DNA of 64,000 nt from Actinomycetota bacterium (GCA_018268415.1 JAFDWO010000154.1:1-64000), one strand, 5' to 3'. Shown: positions 51,895-61,678, counted from the stretch's first letter. Program-made: numbers and translations. The notes: generated from the letters alone by a model not told the origin.

Positions 51895-51976
51895 CGCCTG
51901 AGACGATCAGGCGGAGAGCTCGGGCCGACGCTCGTAAAGTGCTTCAGGGTCCGACAAGGCGGAGGCCGGCCTCCGC
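51895..51976 (+). other. Leader hairpins before the permease gene
   Basis: CGCCTGA-GACGA-TCAGGCG (51895-51913) and the self-complementary GCGGAGGCCGGCCTCCGC (51959-51976). CCTCCG (51970-51975) can pair either with its own left arm or with the Shine-Dalgarno CGGAGG (51996-52001), so two exclusive structures are possible. Confidence 0.45.
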
Positions 51977-52007
51977 AGCGGTCCGCCGAACCCCTCGGAG
52001 GCGGTCG

Positions 52008-53120
52008 ATGACGGCCGAGGGGAAAGACGTCCTGACGCAGTCTGCGCACCCGGATTCGTCTTGGTCGGTCGCTGAGGGAGATGCCGGGCAGCTTGCGGCG
52101 CCGCCGGAGTCTCCCGTCTCGTCCTCCAAGGCGATACGGGCCGGCCTGGTGATAGTTCGCTTGGGGCCGGTGGTGATGCTCGTAGCCCTCGTAATCGTCA
52201 TGGCGTTTCTCACGCCGCTGTTCCTGACGGAACGCAACCTGACCAACATCGGCTTCCAGGTGTGCGCGATCGGCTGCCTTGCACTCGGTGAGGCGGTCGT
52301 GATCCTCACCCGGGGCATCGACATATCGGTGGGCTCGATCATCGGAATAGTCGTAGCGTCAAGCTCGGTCCTCTACCTCCACGGCTGGGACCCGATCTTT
52401 GTGATTCTCGCGGTGCTCGGAATCGGGATGTGCGTGGGGTTGGCGAATGGTGCGCTGTATGTGAAGGGCCGTCTTCCCCACCCGTTCATCGTCACCCTGG
52501 CAACGCTGGGTGTCGTGCGAGGTCTCGCCTTCCTGATCACCGGCGGGAACATCAAGCCCGGCCAGCCGGCCGCCTTGGAAACCCTTGGTAACGGCCAGGT
52601 CGGACCCATCCCTTATGCGGCGCTGTTGCTGGCCGGCTTGGCCATCGCAACCTGGGTCTTCACCAAACGGATGAAGTGGGGACGTTGGATCTACGCGATC
52701 GGAGGGAATCCTGAGGGTGCGAAGCGAGTCGGAATTCCGGTCGATGCCGTTCTGATCTCCGTCTACATCTTCTCGGGACTGCTTGCTGCTATCGCGGGTC
52801 TCATTACTGCGGGGCAGATCGGAGTGGGCGACGCAAACGCCGGAAATCTCTATGAACTTAATGCCATCGCCGCGGTGATGATCGGTGGCCTGAGCTACCT
52901 CGGCGGACGGGGCGGCGTGTCGAACGCGATCGTCGGAGCCCTCACCGTCACGGTAATCACCAACGGTCTCCAGCTCCTTTCGGTCAGCGGCTACTGGGTC
53001 GAGATCGTAACCGGGCTCGTGATCATCGCGGCGGTCGAGCTCAATGTCCTCCGTGAGCACATCGAGGACAGGTTCCGTCTCGTACAAGCAATGTCCGAGG
53101 CTGAGGGAGACCCGTCATGA
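52008..53120 (+). CDS. Rbs/Frc-type ABC permease
   Basis: The 370-residue protein has about ten helices and the RbsC hallmarks GEAVVILTRGIDISVGSIIGI (the ILTGGIDLSVG motif), GRLPHPFIVTLATLGVVRGLAF, IYAIGGNPEGAKRVGI and GGLSYLGGRGGV. Unusually long hydrophilic N-terminus of about 45 residues. ATG 52008 has GGAGG 6 bp upstream. Its stop overlaps the ATPase ATG. Confidence 0.9.
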   Translation: MTAEGKDVLTQSAHPDSSWSVAEGDAGQLAAPPESPVSSSKAIRAGLVIVRLGPVVMLVALVIVMAFLTPLFLTERNLTNIGFQVCAIGCLALGEAVVILTRGIDISVGSIIGIVVASSSVLYLHGWDPIFVILAVLGIGMCVGLANGALYVKGRLPHPFIVTLATLGVVRGLAFLITGGNIKPGQPAALETLGNGQVGPIPYAALLLAGLAIATWVFTKRMKWGRWIYAIGGNPEGAKRVGIPVDAVLISVYIFSGLLAAIAGLITAGQIGVGDANAGNLYELNAIAAVMIGGLSYLGGRGGVSNAIVGALTVTVITNGLQLLSVSGYWVEIVTGLVIIAAVELNVLREHIEDRFRLVQAMSEAEGDPS

Positions 53121-53926
53121 GCCAGGGAGCAGGTGGTCAGCACGTGAGCCTTCTGGAGGTTCGGGGCGCGACCAAACATTTCGGGGCAGTACTCGCGCTC
53201 GACAGAGTGGATCTACGACTCGAGGCTGGTGAGGTTCTTGCACTCCTGGGGGACAACGGGGCGGGGAAGTCGACTCTTATCAAGGCCTTGAGCGGAGTCC
53301 ACAAGCTCGACGCCGGCCAGATCGTGCTTGCGGGCGAAGAGGTCGTCATCAAAAGTCCTGCGGAAGCGCGGGCTGCCGGAATTGAGACCGTCTACCAGGA
53401 CCTCGCCCTCTTCGACAACCTGAGCGCAACCGAGAATTTCTTCGCGGGCCGCGAGATGTCCAAGTTCAATTGGCTCCGGGGGTTCGCCTTCGTGCGCGAC
53501 AGGCAGATGGAGCGTGAAGCAACCAATCTGCTCGACTCGCTCGAGGTGAAGCTGCGGATCGACAAGCGATCCGCCGTCGGACTCATGTCGGGAGGGCAAC
53601 GACAGGCTGTCGCGGTCGCCAGGGCGGCCGCTTTCGCCTCTCGTATCGTCATCCTGGACGAGCCCACGGCTGCGCTCGGGGTTCGCGAGACGCGGAACGT
53701 TCTGGAGCTCATCAAGAAGCTCGCCGGGAGAGGGATCGGGGTAATCCTGATCTCCCACAACTTGGAGGACGTGACTGCAGTGGCCGACCGAGCCATGGTG
53801 CTCCGCCAGGGCAAATTTATCGGAGAAGCTGAGGCCACAGGCGCGAACCACGAGGCGCTCGTCGGAATGATTGTCGGCGCAAGCCGCTACGCCGTTGCAG
53901 GTCGATCTGGAACGGCGCCACAGTAA
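53117..53926 (+). CDS. Rbs/Frc-type ABC ATPase with a single nucleotide-binding domain
   Basis: The 269-residue protein has Walker A GDNGAGKST, signature MSGGQRQAVAVARA, Walker B IVILDEPTAAL and H-loop LISHNLEDV. RbsA/MglA proteins carry two such domains (about 500 residues); this single-domain form is like FrcA, so the complex would need a homodimer. Confidence 0.9.
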   Translation: MSQGAGGQHVSLLEVRGATKHFGAVLALDRVDLRLEAGEVLALLGDNGAGKSTLIKALSGVHKLDAGQIVLAGEEVVIKSPAEARAAGIETVYQDLALFDNLSATENFFAGREMSKFNWLRGFAFVRDRQMEREATNLLDSLEVKLRIDKRSAVGLMSGGQRQAVAVARAAAFASRIVILDEPTAALGVRETRNVLELIKKLAGRGIGVILISHNLEDVTAVADRAMVLRQGKFIGEAEATGANHEALVGMIVGASRYAVAGRSGTAPQ

Positions 53927-53958
53927 CGGGTCACCAACGTAAAGGAGCTAAACACTCG

Positions 53959-54978
53959 ATGAGAACACTCCCGAAGGCCGGCGCAGGTGCCGTCCTGTGC
54001 AGTCTCGCCATCGTGCTCGGGGTTCTGCTGTTGACGGGCTGTGGAGGATCCGGCAGTAGTAGTAGCGGCAGCAACGCCGGTTCGTCAGGTACCGAAAGCG
54101 CCGGCGCCGATGGAAACGAATACACGATCGGTTTTGTTCAGCCAGGACCGGACGCGCCATTTTGGGTCGAAACCAGAGAAGGCGCGGAAGAAGCCAAACT
54201 CAGCGAGGCGACGGTCTCCTATGGCAGCGGCACCCACTCCGAGAACGTCACGGAATGGATTCCAGTGATCGAAAACCTGATTACCCAGGAAGTTGATGCA
54301 ATGGTCGTTCCTGGCGTCGAACAGATCATTCCGGCACTAAAGAAAGTGCAGGCCGCCGACATCCCGATCATCTTCTACGCCGATGGGATTCCTGGGAGTG
54401 ACCTGGCGACGTCGACGGTCAATACCGACTCCGTGAAGAGTGGGGAATTGGCCGGTGAGTACATCAAGGAACAGACGAATGGAGGCGAAGGCTCCCTCGC
54501 GATCATTCGGTATCCGAAGGGGGAGTACCCGCTGATCGATGAACGTGTCGAAGGCGTCGAAAATGGCCTCAAAGGTACGAAGATGGCAAGCGAAATCGAA
54601 TATTCGGATGTCGGGTGTGAAGAGGCCCCGGCCATGCACGCAACCCAGAACATCTTGACGAAGAACCCCGAAATCTCCGCGATCTTCGGGGAGTGCGGTG
54701 CCCCCATTCTCGGGGCGCAGCAGGCGATCAAGCAGGCCAACGTACCGCCCGGTCAGATCGTGACCGCTGCGATCGACGGGTCTGAACCGGAGATCGAAGC
54801 GATTATCGCGGGTGAACAGGGCGCCACCGTCGCTCAATACCCTCACAAAATGGGTCGTATGGCAGTCGAAACCGCCGAAAAGGTGTTGAAAGGCGAATCG
54901 GTGCCGTCCTTCATACCGACGGGCAGCTTGTTGATTACGAAAGAGAACGCCAAGGAAGCACTACACGAGAAGCGCTAG
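53959..54978 (+). CDS. Rbs-type periplasmic-binding lipoprotein
   Basis: The 339-residue protein has a lipoprotein signal (VLGVLLLTGCGGSG), a Ser/Gly linker and a type I binding fold: YTIGFVQPGPDAPFWVETRE, VDAMVVPGVEQIIPALKKV, DIPIIFYADGIPGS, GQIVTAAIDGSEPEIEAIIAG. The RbsB/YtfQ pattern suggests a sugar or other polyol-like ligand. AAAGGAGC precedes the ATG. Two Cys may form a disulfide (VGCEEA, GECGAP). Confidence 0.87.
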   Translation: MRTLPKAGAGAVLCSLAIVLGVLLLTGCGGSGSSSSGSNAGSSGTESAGADGNEYTIGFVQPGPDAPFWVETREGAEEAKLSEATVSYGSGTHSENVTEWIPVIENLITQEVDAMVVPGVEQIIPALKKVQAADIPIIFYADGIPGSDLATSTVNTDSVKSGELAGEYIKEQTNGGEGSLAIIRYPKGEYPLIDERVEGVENGLKGTKMASEIEYSDVGCEEAPAMHATQNILTKNPEISAIFGECGAPILGAQQAIKQANVPPGQIVTAAIDGSEPEIEAIIAGEQGATVAQYPHKMGRMAVETAEKVLKGESVPSFIPTGSLLITKENAKEALHEKR

Positions 54979-55083
54979 CCGAAGATCGGACCGGAGGCAC
55001 GGGGCGGGGCCTCGTCTCGTCTCGTGCCCACGGCAATCTGCTCTTAGGCCGCTCCTTGCGGAAACGACGGAGGGTGATCACGC

Positions 55084-56673
55084 GTGAAAGGCAAAGTCGA
55101 TGCGGCACGCTACGAGGAGTTGCGGTCCGGCCACCGGTGGGAGGTGCCGGCGAGTTACAACCTCGCCGCCGACATCTGCGATCGCCACCCGGCCGACGCC
55201 CTGGCTCTGATCCACGAGCATCACGACGGGACCGTCCGCGACGTCCACTGGGGGGAGGTGCAGGCGCTCTCCAATCAGGCGGCCAACCTGCTCGGGGGGT
55301 TAGGCGTCGAGCGGGGCGATCGCGTCGCGGTGGTCCTGCCGCCGACCCCGGAGACCGCCGCGATCTTCTTCGGCACCTGGAAGCTCGGTGCGATCCTGCT
55401 CTCGATGTCGGTCCTCTACGGCGACGAGGGGATCGCTCATCGCGTCGGTGACTCCGAACCGAAGGTTCTGGTCACCGACGCCGCCAATGCCGGCCGCTTC
55501 GCCGGGCTCGAGGGACCGCGGCTGGTCGTCCTCGAGCCGGCCCTGCTGAGCGCCGAGTCCGATCGCGCGGAGACCGCGATGACGTCTGCCGACGACCCGG
55601 CCCAGCTCTATTACACCTCCGGCACCACGGGCCTTGCCAAGGGCATCGTCCATGCCCACCGCTACATCCTCGCCCACAACGAGTTCGAGCTCTGTCATGA
55701 AGTGCAACCGGGTGAGCGCTTCCATGGGATGGGGGAGTGGGCCTGGGCTGCGGGGATCGTGCCCCTCCTTGGTCCCTGGCGGCTGGGCGCGACCCAGCTC
55801 GTCCTTCAGCGCGAGGGCGGTTTCGACCCCCACCGCCAGCTCGACTTCCTCTCCCGCCATGAGGCCTCCAACGTCTTCGCCACGCCCACGGCGATCCGCT
55901 CGATGATGGGCATCGCCGACGCGCGGGAGCGTTATCCGCAGCGGTTTCGGATCGTCTGCAGCGCCGGTGAGCCTCTCAACCCCGAGGCGATCCGCTGGTT
56001 CCGGGATCAGTACGACGTAACCGTTCTCGACTACTACGGCCTCACCGAGTCCTACCCCCTGTGCGGCAACTTCCCGTGGATGGAGGTGAGGGAGGGCTCG
56101 ATGGGTAAACCGCTGCCCGGGTGGGAGGTCGCGATCCTCGACGAGGACGAGAAGCCGGTGGCCCAGGGGGACCGCGGCGAGATCTGCCTCCGCGCCCGCT
56201 CCAACCCGAGTTACCCGCTCGGCTACTGGCGCCAGCGCCAGGCATCGGAGGAGACCTTCGGCGGCGAGTGGTTCCACTCCAAGGATGCCGCCCGCATGGA
56301 CGAGGACGGATATGTCTGGTACGAGGGGCGCGCCGACGACGTGATCATCGCCGCCGGCTATCGGATCGGCCCCTTCGAGGTCGAGTCGGTCTGCCTCGAG
56401 CATCCGGCCGTGGCCGAGGCGGCGGCGGTCGCCTCCCCCGACGAGCGTCGCGGGTCGGTTGTGAAGGCCTTCGTCGTCCTTGTCGCCGGCCAGGAGCCTT
56501 CGGAGGAGCTCGCGGGCGAGATCAAGGCCTTCGTCCGCGATCGTCTCTCGGCCTACGCATACCCGCGGCGGATCGAGTTCGTCGATGACCTGCCAAAGAC
56601 CCTGACCGGGAAGATTCGGCGGATCGAGCTGCGCCGGCGCGAGGAGGAGCGCCATCGGGAGGAGGTTGCGTGA
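55084..56673 (+). CDS. Acyl-CoA synthetase (acetyl/medium-chain type)
   Basis: The 529-residue AMP-forming ligase has the phosphate-binding loop [26 protein letters not shown], the A8 hinge [23 protein letters not shown] and the C-terminal [10 protein letters not shown] with catalytic Lys. [11 protein letters not shown] resembles medium-chain acyl-CoA synthetases. GTG start. Overlaps the next ligase gene by GTGA. Confidence 0.88.
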   Translation: MKGKVDAARYEELRSGHRWEVPASYNLAADICDRHPADALALIHEHHDGTVRDVHWGEVQALSNQAANLLGGLGVERGDRVAVVLPPTPETAAIFFGTWKLGAILLSMSVLYGDEGIAHRVGDSEPKVLVTDAANAGRFAGLEGPRLVVLEPALLSAESDRAETAMTSADDPAQLYYTSGTTGLAKGIVHAHRYILAHNEFELCHEVQPGERFHGMGEWAWAAGIVPLLGPWRLGATQLVLQREGGFDPHRQLDFLSRHEASNVFATPTAIRSMMGIADARERYPQRFRIVCSAGEPLNPEAIRWFRDQYDVTVLDYYGLTESYPLCGNFPWMEVREGSMGKPLPGWEVAILDEDEKPVAQGDRGEICLRARSNPSYPLGYWRQRQASEETFGGEWFHSKDAARMDEDGYVWYEGRADDVIIAAGYRIGPFEVESVCLEHPAVAEAAAVASPDERRGSVVKAFVVLVAGQEPSEELAGEIKAFVRDRLSAYAYPRRIEFVDDLPKTLTGKIRRIELRRREEERHREEVA

Positions 56674-58304
56674 CCGGCGTGGCTTCGGTCAGGCGCCGCT
56701 CCTACGCGAGCGGGGGCTCCGGCGCCCCGCTGCTCGGCGAGACGATCGGCGAGAACCTGCGGGCAACGGCCATGCGATGGGCCGAACGGCCCGCGCTGAC
56801 CAGCTGTGAGCAGGGCATCCGCTGGTCCTACCGGGAACTCGACGAACGTGTCGACCAACTCGCGACCGGTCTGCTCGCCGAGGGGCTCGAGAAGGGTGAC
56901 CGCGTCGGCCTCTGGGCGCCAAACCGCGCCGAGTGGACGCTGGTCCAGTACGCGAGCGCCCGGGTGGGGGCGATCCTCGTCAACCTCAACCCCGCCTATC
57001 GCACGCACGAGCTCGCCTACGCGCTGCGCCAGTCCGGCTTGAAGCTCCTGATCGCCGCGCCCGAGTTCAAGGGAAGCGACTACCGCGCGATGGCGGCGGC
57101 CGTCTCCACCGATTGCCCGGCCTTGGAGTCGACGATCTTCCTCGGCGACCGTGAGTGGGATGCGCTCGCCGAAGCCGACCCGGATGCGGACGCCCTCAAC
57201 GAACGCGCGGCCGCGCTCTCCTTCGACGACCCGATCAACATCCAGTACACCTCCGGCACCACGGGCGCGCCGAAGGGCGCGACGCTCAGCCACCACAACA
57301 TCCTCAACAACGCCTACCTCTGCGGCGCCCTGCTCGGTTACACCGAGCGGGACTCGGTCTGCATCCCGGTCCCGTTCTACCACTGCTTCGGCATGGTGAT
57401 GGGCAACCTCGCCGCCACGGCCCGCGGGGCCTGCATGGTGATCCCGGCGCCGTCCTTCGAGGCCGAGGCGACGCTCGGGGCGGTCCAGTCGGAGCGCTGT
57501 ACCTCTCTTTACGGGGTGCCGACGATGTTCATTGCCGAGCTCGAGCATCCGCGCTTCTCCGACTTCGACCTGCGGACCCTGCGGACCGGGATCATGGCCG
57601 GCTCGCCCTGCCCGATCGAGGTGATGCGGCGCGTCGTCGACGAGATGCACATGCCCGAGGTCTCGATCGCCTACGGGATGACCGAGACCTCGCCGGTCTC
57701 CACCCAGACCCGCCGCGACGACGAGCTGGAGCTGCGCGTCGGCACGGTCGGGCGAGCGGTCGACCACGTCGAGGTGAAGATCGTCGACCCGGAGGCCGGG
57801 CTGACCGTCCCGCGCGGGGAGGCGGGCGAGCTCTGCACCCGCGGCTACAGCGTCATGCTCGGCTACTGGGAGGACCCCGACCGCACCGCCGAGGCGATCG
57901 ACGCCGCCGGCTGGATGCATACCGGGGACCTCGCGACGATGGACGAGGACGGTTACTGCCGCATCGTGGGGCGGATCAAGGACATGGTGATCCGCGGTGG
58001 TGAGAACGTCTATCCGCGCGAGGTCGAGGAGTTCCTCTACGCACATCCGGACATCGTCGACGCGCAGATCGTCGGGGTCCCGGACTCTCGCTACGGCGAG
58101 GAGCTCTGCGCCTGGGTGCGCCTCCGCGATGGCGCCTCGCTCGGCGAGGAGGAGGTGCGCGAGCACTGTCGCGGCAGCCTTGCCCACTTCAAGGTGCCGC
58201 GCTACGTCATCTTCGTCGACGAGTTCCCGCTGACCGTGACCGGCAAGGTCCAGAAGTTCAAGATGCGGGAGGAGTCGATTCGCAGGCTCGGTCTAGATCC
58301 GTAG
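56670..58304 (+). CDS. Fatty acyl-CoA synthetase (FadD-like)
   Basis: The 544-residue AMP-forming ligase has [49 protein letters not shown] and the terminal [14 protein letters not shown] Lys. [13 protein letters not shown] is typical of the long/medium-chain fatty-acid ligases of actinobacteria. GTG start overlaps the upstream stop. Whether the ligases belong to the seven-site regulon is unclear: no operator precedes 55084. Confidence 0.9.
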   Translation: MTGVASVRRRSYASGGSGAPLLGETIGENLRATAMRWAERPALTSCEQGIRWSYRELDERVDQLATGLLAEGLEKGDRVGLWAPNRAEWTLVQYASARVGAILVNLNPAYRTHELAYALRQSGLKLLIAAPEFKGSDYRAMAAAVSTDCPALESTIFLGDREWDALAEADPDADALNERAAALSFDDPINIQYTSGTTGAPKGATLSHHNILNNAYLCGALLGYTERDSVCIPVPFYHCFGMVMGNLAATARGACMVIPAPSFEAEATLGAVQSERCTSLYGVPTMFIAELEHPRFSDFDLRTLRTGIMAGSPCPIEVMRRVVDEMHMPEVSIAYGMTETSPVSTQTRRDDELELRVGTVGRAVDHVEVKIVDPEAGLTVPRGEAGELCTRGYSVMLGYWEDPDRTAEAIDAAGWMHTGDLATMDEDGYCRIVGRIKDMVIRGGENVYPREVEEFLYAHPDIVDAQIVGVPDSRYGEELCAWVRLRDGASLGEEEVREHCRGSLAHFKVPRYVIFVDEFPLTVTGKVQKFKMREESIRRLGLDP

Positions 58305-58339
58305 TGGATCGTGCTTGCTTACAGACTAGACGGACAGGT

Positions 58340-58381
58340 GCCGCCCCGCGCTCGTGGTCGGTTCGCTGAGCGCGGGGCGGC
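58340..58381. terminator. Bidirectional 14-bp terminator hairpin
   Basis: GCCGCCCCGCGCTC (58340-58353) and GAGCGCGGGGCGGC (58368-58381) pair perfectly around 14 nt between convergent stops at 58304 and 58388. Confidence 0.65.
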
Positions 58382-58387
58382 GGTAGG

Positions 58388-59728
58388 TCAGAGGGCAGCG
58401 TCGGGTACCGGTGGCGTCTCGGCCACTGGTTCGTAGTCGGCGGTCATGACGTGGCCGATGTGGTGGACGACCTTCGCCACGGCATCCACGTACTGATGCA
58501 TCAGACTTGGGTCTTGTACGTGCAGGGGTGTGCGCACGTTGCACAGGTTCAGGGACTCATCCAAGAGGCGCGAGGCTTCGGGGAAGATCTGGCGGTCCCA
58601 CGGCTTGAGGGACGGCGCCGGGCGGCCGGGCCTCCACGGCGCGGGCGTGTGGAGGCGGAACGCCGGTTGCGCCGGAACGGGGCGGCGCTGCCAGGTACCC
58701 GCAACGATCCCTTCGGCGGACAGGGCGTAGATCAGTCGGTCTCGCAGCTCGGCGGGCTGACCAGTCCACCCGAAGTAGGCGGGATCGAAGCGCACGCGAT
58801 ACCAGCAGTAGACGCTTTCGCGTCCTTCGGGGATGGCCGGAGGTTGGAGGCCGGGAATCTGCGATAGCCCGGCATCGAGGATCTTGGCGTTCGCTTGCGC
58901 CGTGCGGTTGTGGTCGTCCAGGTGCGGGAGCCGCGCCCGGACGAAGGCGGCGGTCAGCTCGGGCATTCGGTAGTTCCAGCCGGTGCCATGCCCCCAGAAC
59001 GCGCGTGTATGACCGGGGCCGAGCGGCGGGGTGTCCTCCCCGAACACGGCCAGTCGGCGCGCGGCGATCAGCGCCTCTTCGTTGTCCGTGACGAAGAGGC
59101 CGCCCTCACCGCCCGACAGGTTCTTCGCGCCGTTGACGCTTGAGCCCGACGCGAAGCCGAACGTTCCGGCCTTGTGGCCGTCGTAGGTTGCGCCGTGAGC
59201 TTGCGCGAAGTCCTCGATCAGCGCGAGGTCATGGCGGGCCGCCATCGCGGTGAAGGCGTCCATGTCCGCCATGAGGCCGCCGATGTGCACGGGCATGATG
59301 GCCTTGGTTCGGTGTGAGACGAGCCGTTCGGCAAGCGCTGGGTCGAGGGTGTACGTGCGCGGGTCGATATCGCAGAACACCGGCGTGGCCCCTGCGTGCA
59401 GGACCGCGTGGGCGCTCGCCCCCATGGTGTACGCGGGGACGATCACCTCATCCCCCGGGCCGACGCCCGAGGCGACGATGGCGCAATGCAGGGCCGCCGT
59501 ACCGCTGTTGACTGTGTGGCAGTAGCGCACGCCGCAGTATTCGGCGTACTCCTCCTGCAAAGCGCGGACCTGCGGGCCGCTGTCGCTCCAGACGTCGCGG
59601 CTGTCCAGCACGGCGAGGATCGCGGCACGATCGGTGGCGCGGATGTCCGGCCAGGTCTGATGCAACCCAGGGGCGATGACGGGATCTCCTCCCGCGATGG
59701 CCAAGGCGGAGTGGTCAGCGTGCGTCAT
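58388..59728 (-). CDS. DegT/DnrJ/StrS-type PLP aminotransferase
   Basis: The 446-residue protein has NSGTAALHCAIVASGVGPGDEVI, PVHIGGLMADMDAF, LALIEDFAQAHGATYDG (PLP Asp) and the PLP Lys in SSVNGAKNLSGGEGGLFVT, as in sugar and cyclitol transaminases such as StsC/BtrS. The C-terminus is about 50 residues longer than usual. Start overlaps the GNAT gene by 14 bp. With the cyclase upstream it probably aminates a cyclitol ketone. Confidence 0.88.
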   Translation of the reverse strand: MTHADHSALAIAGGDPVIAPGLHQTWPDIRATDRAAILAVLDSRDVWSDSGPQVRALQEEYAEYCGVRYCHTVNSGTAALHCAIVASGVGPGDEVIVPAYTMGASAHAVLHAGATPVFCDIDPRTYTLDPALAERLVSHRTKAIMPVHIGGLMADMDAFTAMAARHDLALIEDFAQAHGATYDGHKAGTFGFASGSSVNGAKNLSGGEGGLFVTDNEEALIAARRLAVFGEDTPPLGPGHTRAFWGHGTGWNYRMPELTAAFVRARLPHLDDHNRTAQANAKILDAGLSQIPGLQPPAIPEGRESVYCWYRVRFDPAYFGWTGQPAELRDRLIYALSAEGIVAGTWQRRPVPAQPAFRLHTPAPWRPGRPAPSLKPWDRQIFPEASRLLDESLNLCNVRTPLHVQDPSLMHQYVDAVAKVVHHIGHVMTADYEPVAETPPVPDAAL

Positions 59729-60536
59729 CGTCGGCCCCCCACACGAACACGTCGTAGTCGTACATCGTGTGCCATCCGAGTTTGGCCCACACCGGACCGC
59801 CCATCGGGGACGCGGTGCCGCTTGCGGTCAGGCATCCGCGCTTGCGCGCGTCGGCAAGCGCAGCCGAGAGGAGGCGGGGCGCGATACGGCGACCGCGCGC
59901 TTCGGGGAGGGTGGCGGCCCAATGCGCGGTGCAGTCGCGGGCGTCGAATTGGTCGAGCGTGGCGAGCATCGAGACGACTTCACCGTTGAGGCGGGCCTGA
60001 TAGATCCGCAGGTCCATATCAGCCGGTGTCTGGACCATGGCCGCCGACAGCCCATGGCCGTTCGGATAGGCGCGCCCGTTGATTTCGCCGAGGGTGGCCA
60101 TGTCGCCGCCATCGTCGTAGTCGAGATCACCGAGGTCGGGGTCGAAGTCGGTGAGGTCGAACATGATCGCCGGTTCGGTGCTGGCGAGGTCGTATCCGGC
60201 GGCGGTGAGTTGGTCGCGGGTCTCGTTGTGCCTCTCGGTCCAGATCGACCACTTCCGGACGCCCGCCGCCTGATACTGCACGGCGATCTGGGGAAGGTGG
60301 CGGACCAGTGCACGGCCCGACGTCGTGATGACGCGGTTGGCCATCGGCTGATCGGGAGTTGCGGGGACGATTGCCGCCGACAGCGCGCCGCGTTCCCACA
60401 GCCGGGAGCCGGGAGCCGAGCCCGCGAGCATGCGGACCGTGAGCGGCAGATAGCCGCGCTGGATGGTCCTCGCGTCTTCGAGGTTCATGCGCCTGCCTTG
60501 GCGAGGTTTGCCCGCTGGATCGTGATCGAAGGTCAT
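59715..60536 (-). CDS. GNAT-like acetyltransferase, 273 residues
   Basis: The C-terminal half has a GNAT core: EVVSMLATLDQFDARDCTAHW then LPEARGRRIAPRLLSAALADA (the Q/RxxGxG/A acetyl-CoA loop, here ARGRRIA) and GTASPMGGPVWAKLGW. The N-terminal half (about residues 1-120) may be a second degenerate GNAT fold. ATG 60536 overlaps the cyclase stop (ATGA). Could acylate the aminocyclitol made by its neighbours. Confidence 0.75.
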   Translation of the reverse strand: MTFDHDPAGKPRQGRRMNLEDARTIQRGYLPLTVRMLAGSAPGSRLWERGALSAAIVPATPDQPMANRVITTSGRALVRHLPQIAVQYQAAGVRKWSIWTERHNETRDQLTAAGYDLASTEPAIMFDLTDFDPDLGDLDYDDGGDMATLGEINGRAYPNGHGLSAAMVQTPADMDLRIYQARLNGEVVSMLATLDQFDARDCTAHWAATLPEARGRRIAPRLLSAALADARKRGCLTASGTASPMGGPVWAKLGWHTMYDYDVFVWGADDDAR

Positions 60537-61678
60537 GCAGATGCCCCTGTCAGGTCTCGAAGGGTGTCGGCCGCCGAGCGGAGTTCGGCGGGGGTTGCGT
60601 CCTCGATGAAGCGGTGTCCGCGTTCCGTGATCGCGGGTACCGGCCAGTGTTGAGCGCCGCCACGTGTGAGGACCGTCGAGGCCAGCGCGTTGGTCACGAA
60701 CTCGGGTTCGTGTAGGAGTGGGTGATAGGTCGGCAGGCCGAGGCTGTGACTCAGAACTGCCATATCCCGGGGGTAGTCGTTGCGCACGTAGCCGCGTTGC
60801 GCGGCTAGCACGCCCGAGAACGAAGAGTCGATGTTGACCGCCTCGCCATGGTTGACCTTGCCGTCCGTCGCCATTTCCACGGCCGGTGAGATCGTGTGGC
60901 CATAGTCGGGCCAGCGGCACAACTGCTCTTCGTAAAGATCGTCGGCGAGGTGATCGAGGATGCCGCCGATTGAGAGCCGCAGTACCTCGTCGGCGGCCCC
61001 GTGATCGAATGCGCTCTCAATCAAGTCCGCGCCGTGCTCATGGAGCAGGGCGAGAAGCTGAGGTGACACCATTTCGGCCACCTTCTTGATCTCCGCCAGG
61101 CCGGCCTGGATCTCACGCCTGTCGAGGGTGGCGAGCCATCCAGGATCGAGCAGGACCGTGCGGGCCGGGTGATAGGCCCCGAGGTAGTTCTTCCGCCCAC
61201 ACTGGTTTATCCCCCGTTTGCTTCCGACTGAGGCGTCGATCAGGCCAACGAGGGTGGTGGGGATCGCGGCGTAGGGCGTGCCCTTGCGCAGCTCCGCCGC
61301 CGCGAACCCCGCGAGGTCGAGCACAATCCCCCCGCCAATGGCGATGATCTCGTCGCGGCGCGCGAGGTTCATGCGGGACGCGGTTGCGTGGATCTCATCG
61401 ACCGTCGCGCGGTTCTTAGTGGTCTCGGTTGGCGTGATCACGACCGTCTCGAACGGCGTCCCCAGGCGATGAAGCCAGGGGGTGATGCGGTCGCCGTATA
61501 AGCGGTTGACCTTCGCGTCGAGCACCACGAGGCGGCGGGCCGGTTGGTTGCCGTGGTGGTAAGCGAGTAGCGCGCCCGGGTCTGCCTGGTCGAGCAGCCC
61601 CGGGCAGCGCGTCAGGTTGTAGTTGGTGGCACGGTGTGTGTCTACGTACCAGCCGTGATCGTGCTCGGAGAGCGGCAC
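60533..61678 (-). CDS. Sedoheptulose-7-phosphate cyclase (2-epi-5-epi-valiolone synthase family)
   Basis: The 381-residue sugar phosphate cyclase has AIGGGIVLDLAGFAAAELRK, IPTTLVGLIDASVGSKRGIN, KNYLGAYHPARTVLLDP, GLAEIKKVAEM, PDYGHTISPAVEM, NHGEAVNID and LGLPTYHPLL. The PTTLVGLIDA, LGAYHP and D-Y/F-GHT-x-SP segments are those of EEVS-type enzymes rather than 3-dehydroquinate synthase (which has QVDSSVGGKTGIN and IGAFHQP). GTG start after GGGAGGCGAAC. Expected product from sedoheptulose 7-phosphate is a valiolone isomer; the exact member (EEVS, EVS or another) cannot be fixed by eye. Confidence 0.8.
   Translation of the reverse strand: MPLSEHDHGWYVDTHRATNYNLTRCPGLLDQADPGALLAYHHGNQPARRLVVLDAKVNRLYGDRITPWLHRLGTPFETVVITPTETTKNRATVDEIHATASRMNLARRDEIIAIGGGIVLDLAGFAAAELRKGTPYAAIPTTLVGLIDASVGSKRGINQCGRKNYLGAYHPARTVLLDPGWLATLDRREIQAGLAEIKKVAEMVSPQLLALLHEHGADLIESAFDHGAADEVLRLSIGGILDHLADDLYEEQLCRWPDYGHTISPAVEMATDGKVNHGEAVNIDSSFSGVLAAQRGYVRNDYPRDMAVLSHSLGLPTYHPLLHEPEFVTNALASTVLTRGGAQHWPVPAITERGHRFIEDATPAELRSAADTLRDLTGASA

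Larger units (their letters stand above)
51526..52007. other. 482-bp intergenic region with promoter and structured leader
   Basis: The first 250 bp hold nothing I can identify. Operator site 7 and a promoter lie at 51780-51810, followed by a roughly 190-nt leader with two hairpins and the permease Shine-Dalgarno sequence. Both-strand frames here are short and without motifs. Confidence 0.6.

Noticed and set aside
54979-55083. Intrinsic terminator after the Rbs-type importer
   Set aside because: Only a 6-bp GGCACG/CGTGCC pairing with a long loop and no T-tract was seen.
60533-61678. 3-dehydroquinate synthase (aroB)
   Set aside because: The LVGLIDASVGSKRGIN, LGAYHP and DYGHTISP segments match EEVS-type cyclases, and no shikimate genes are near.
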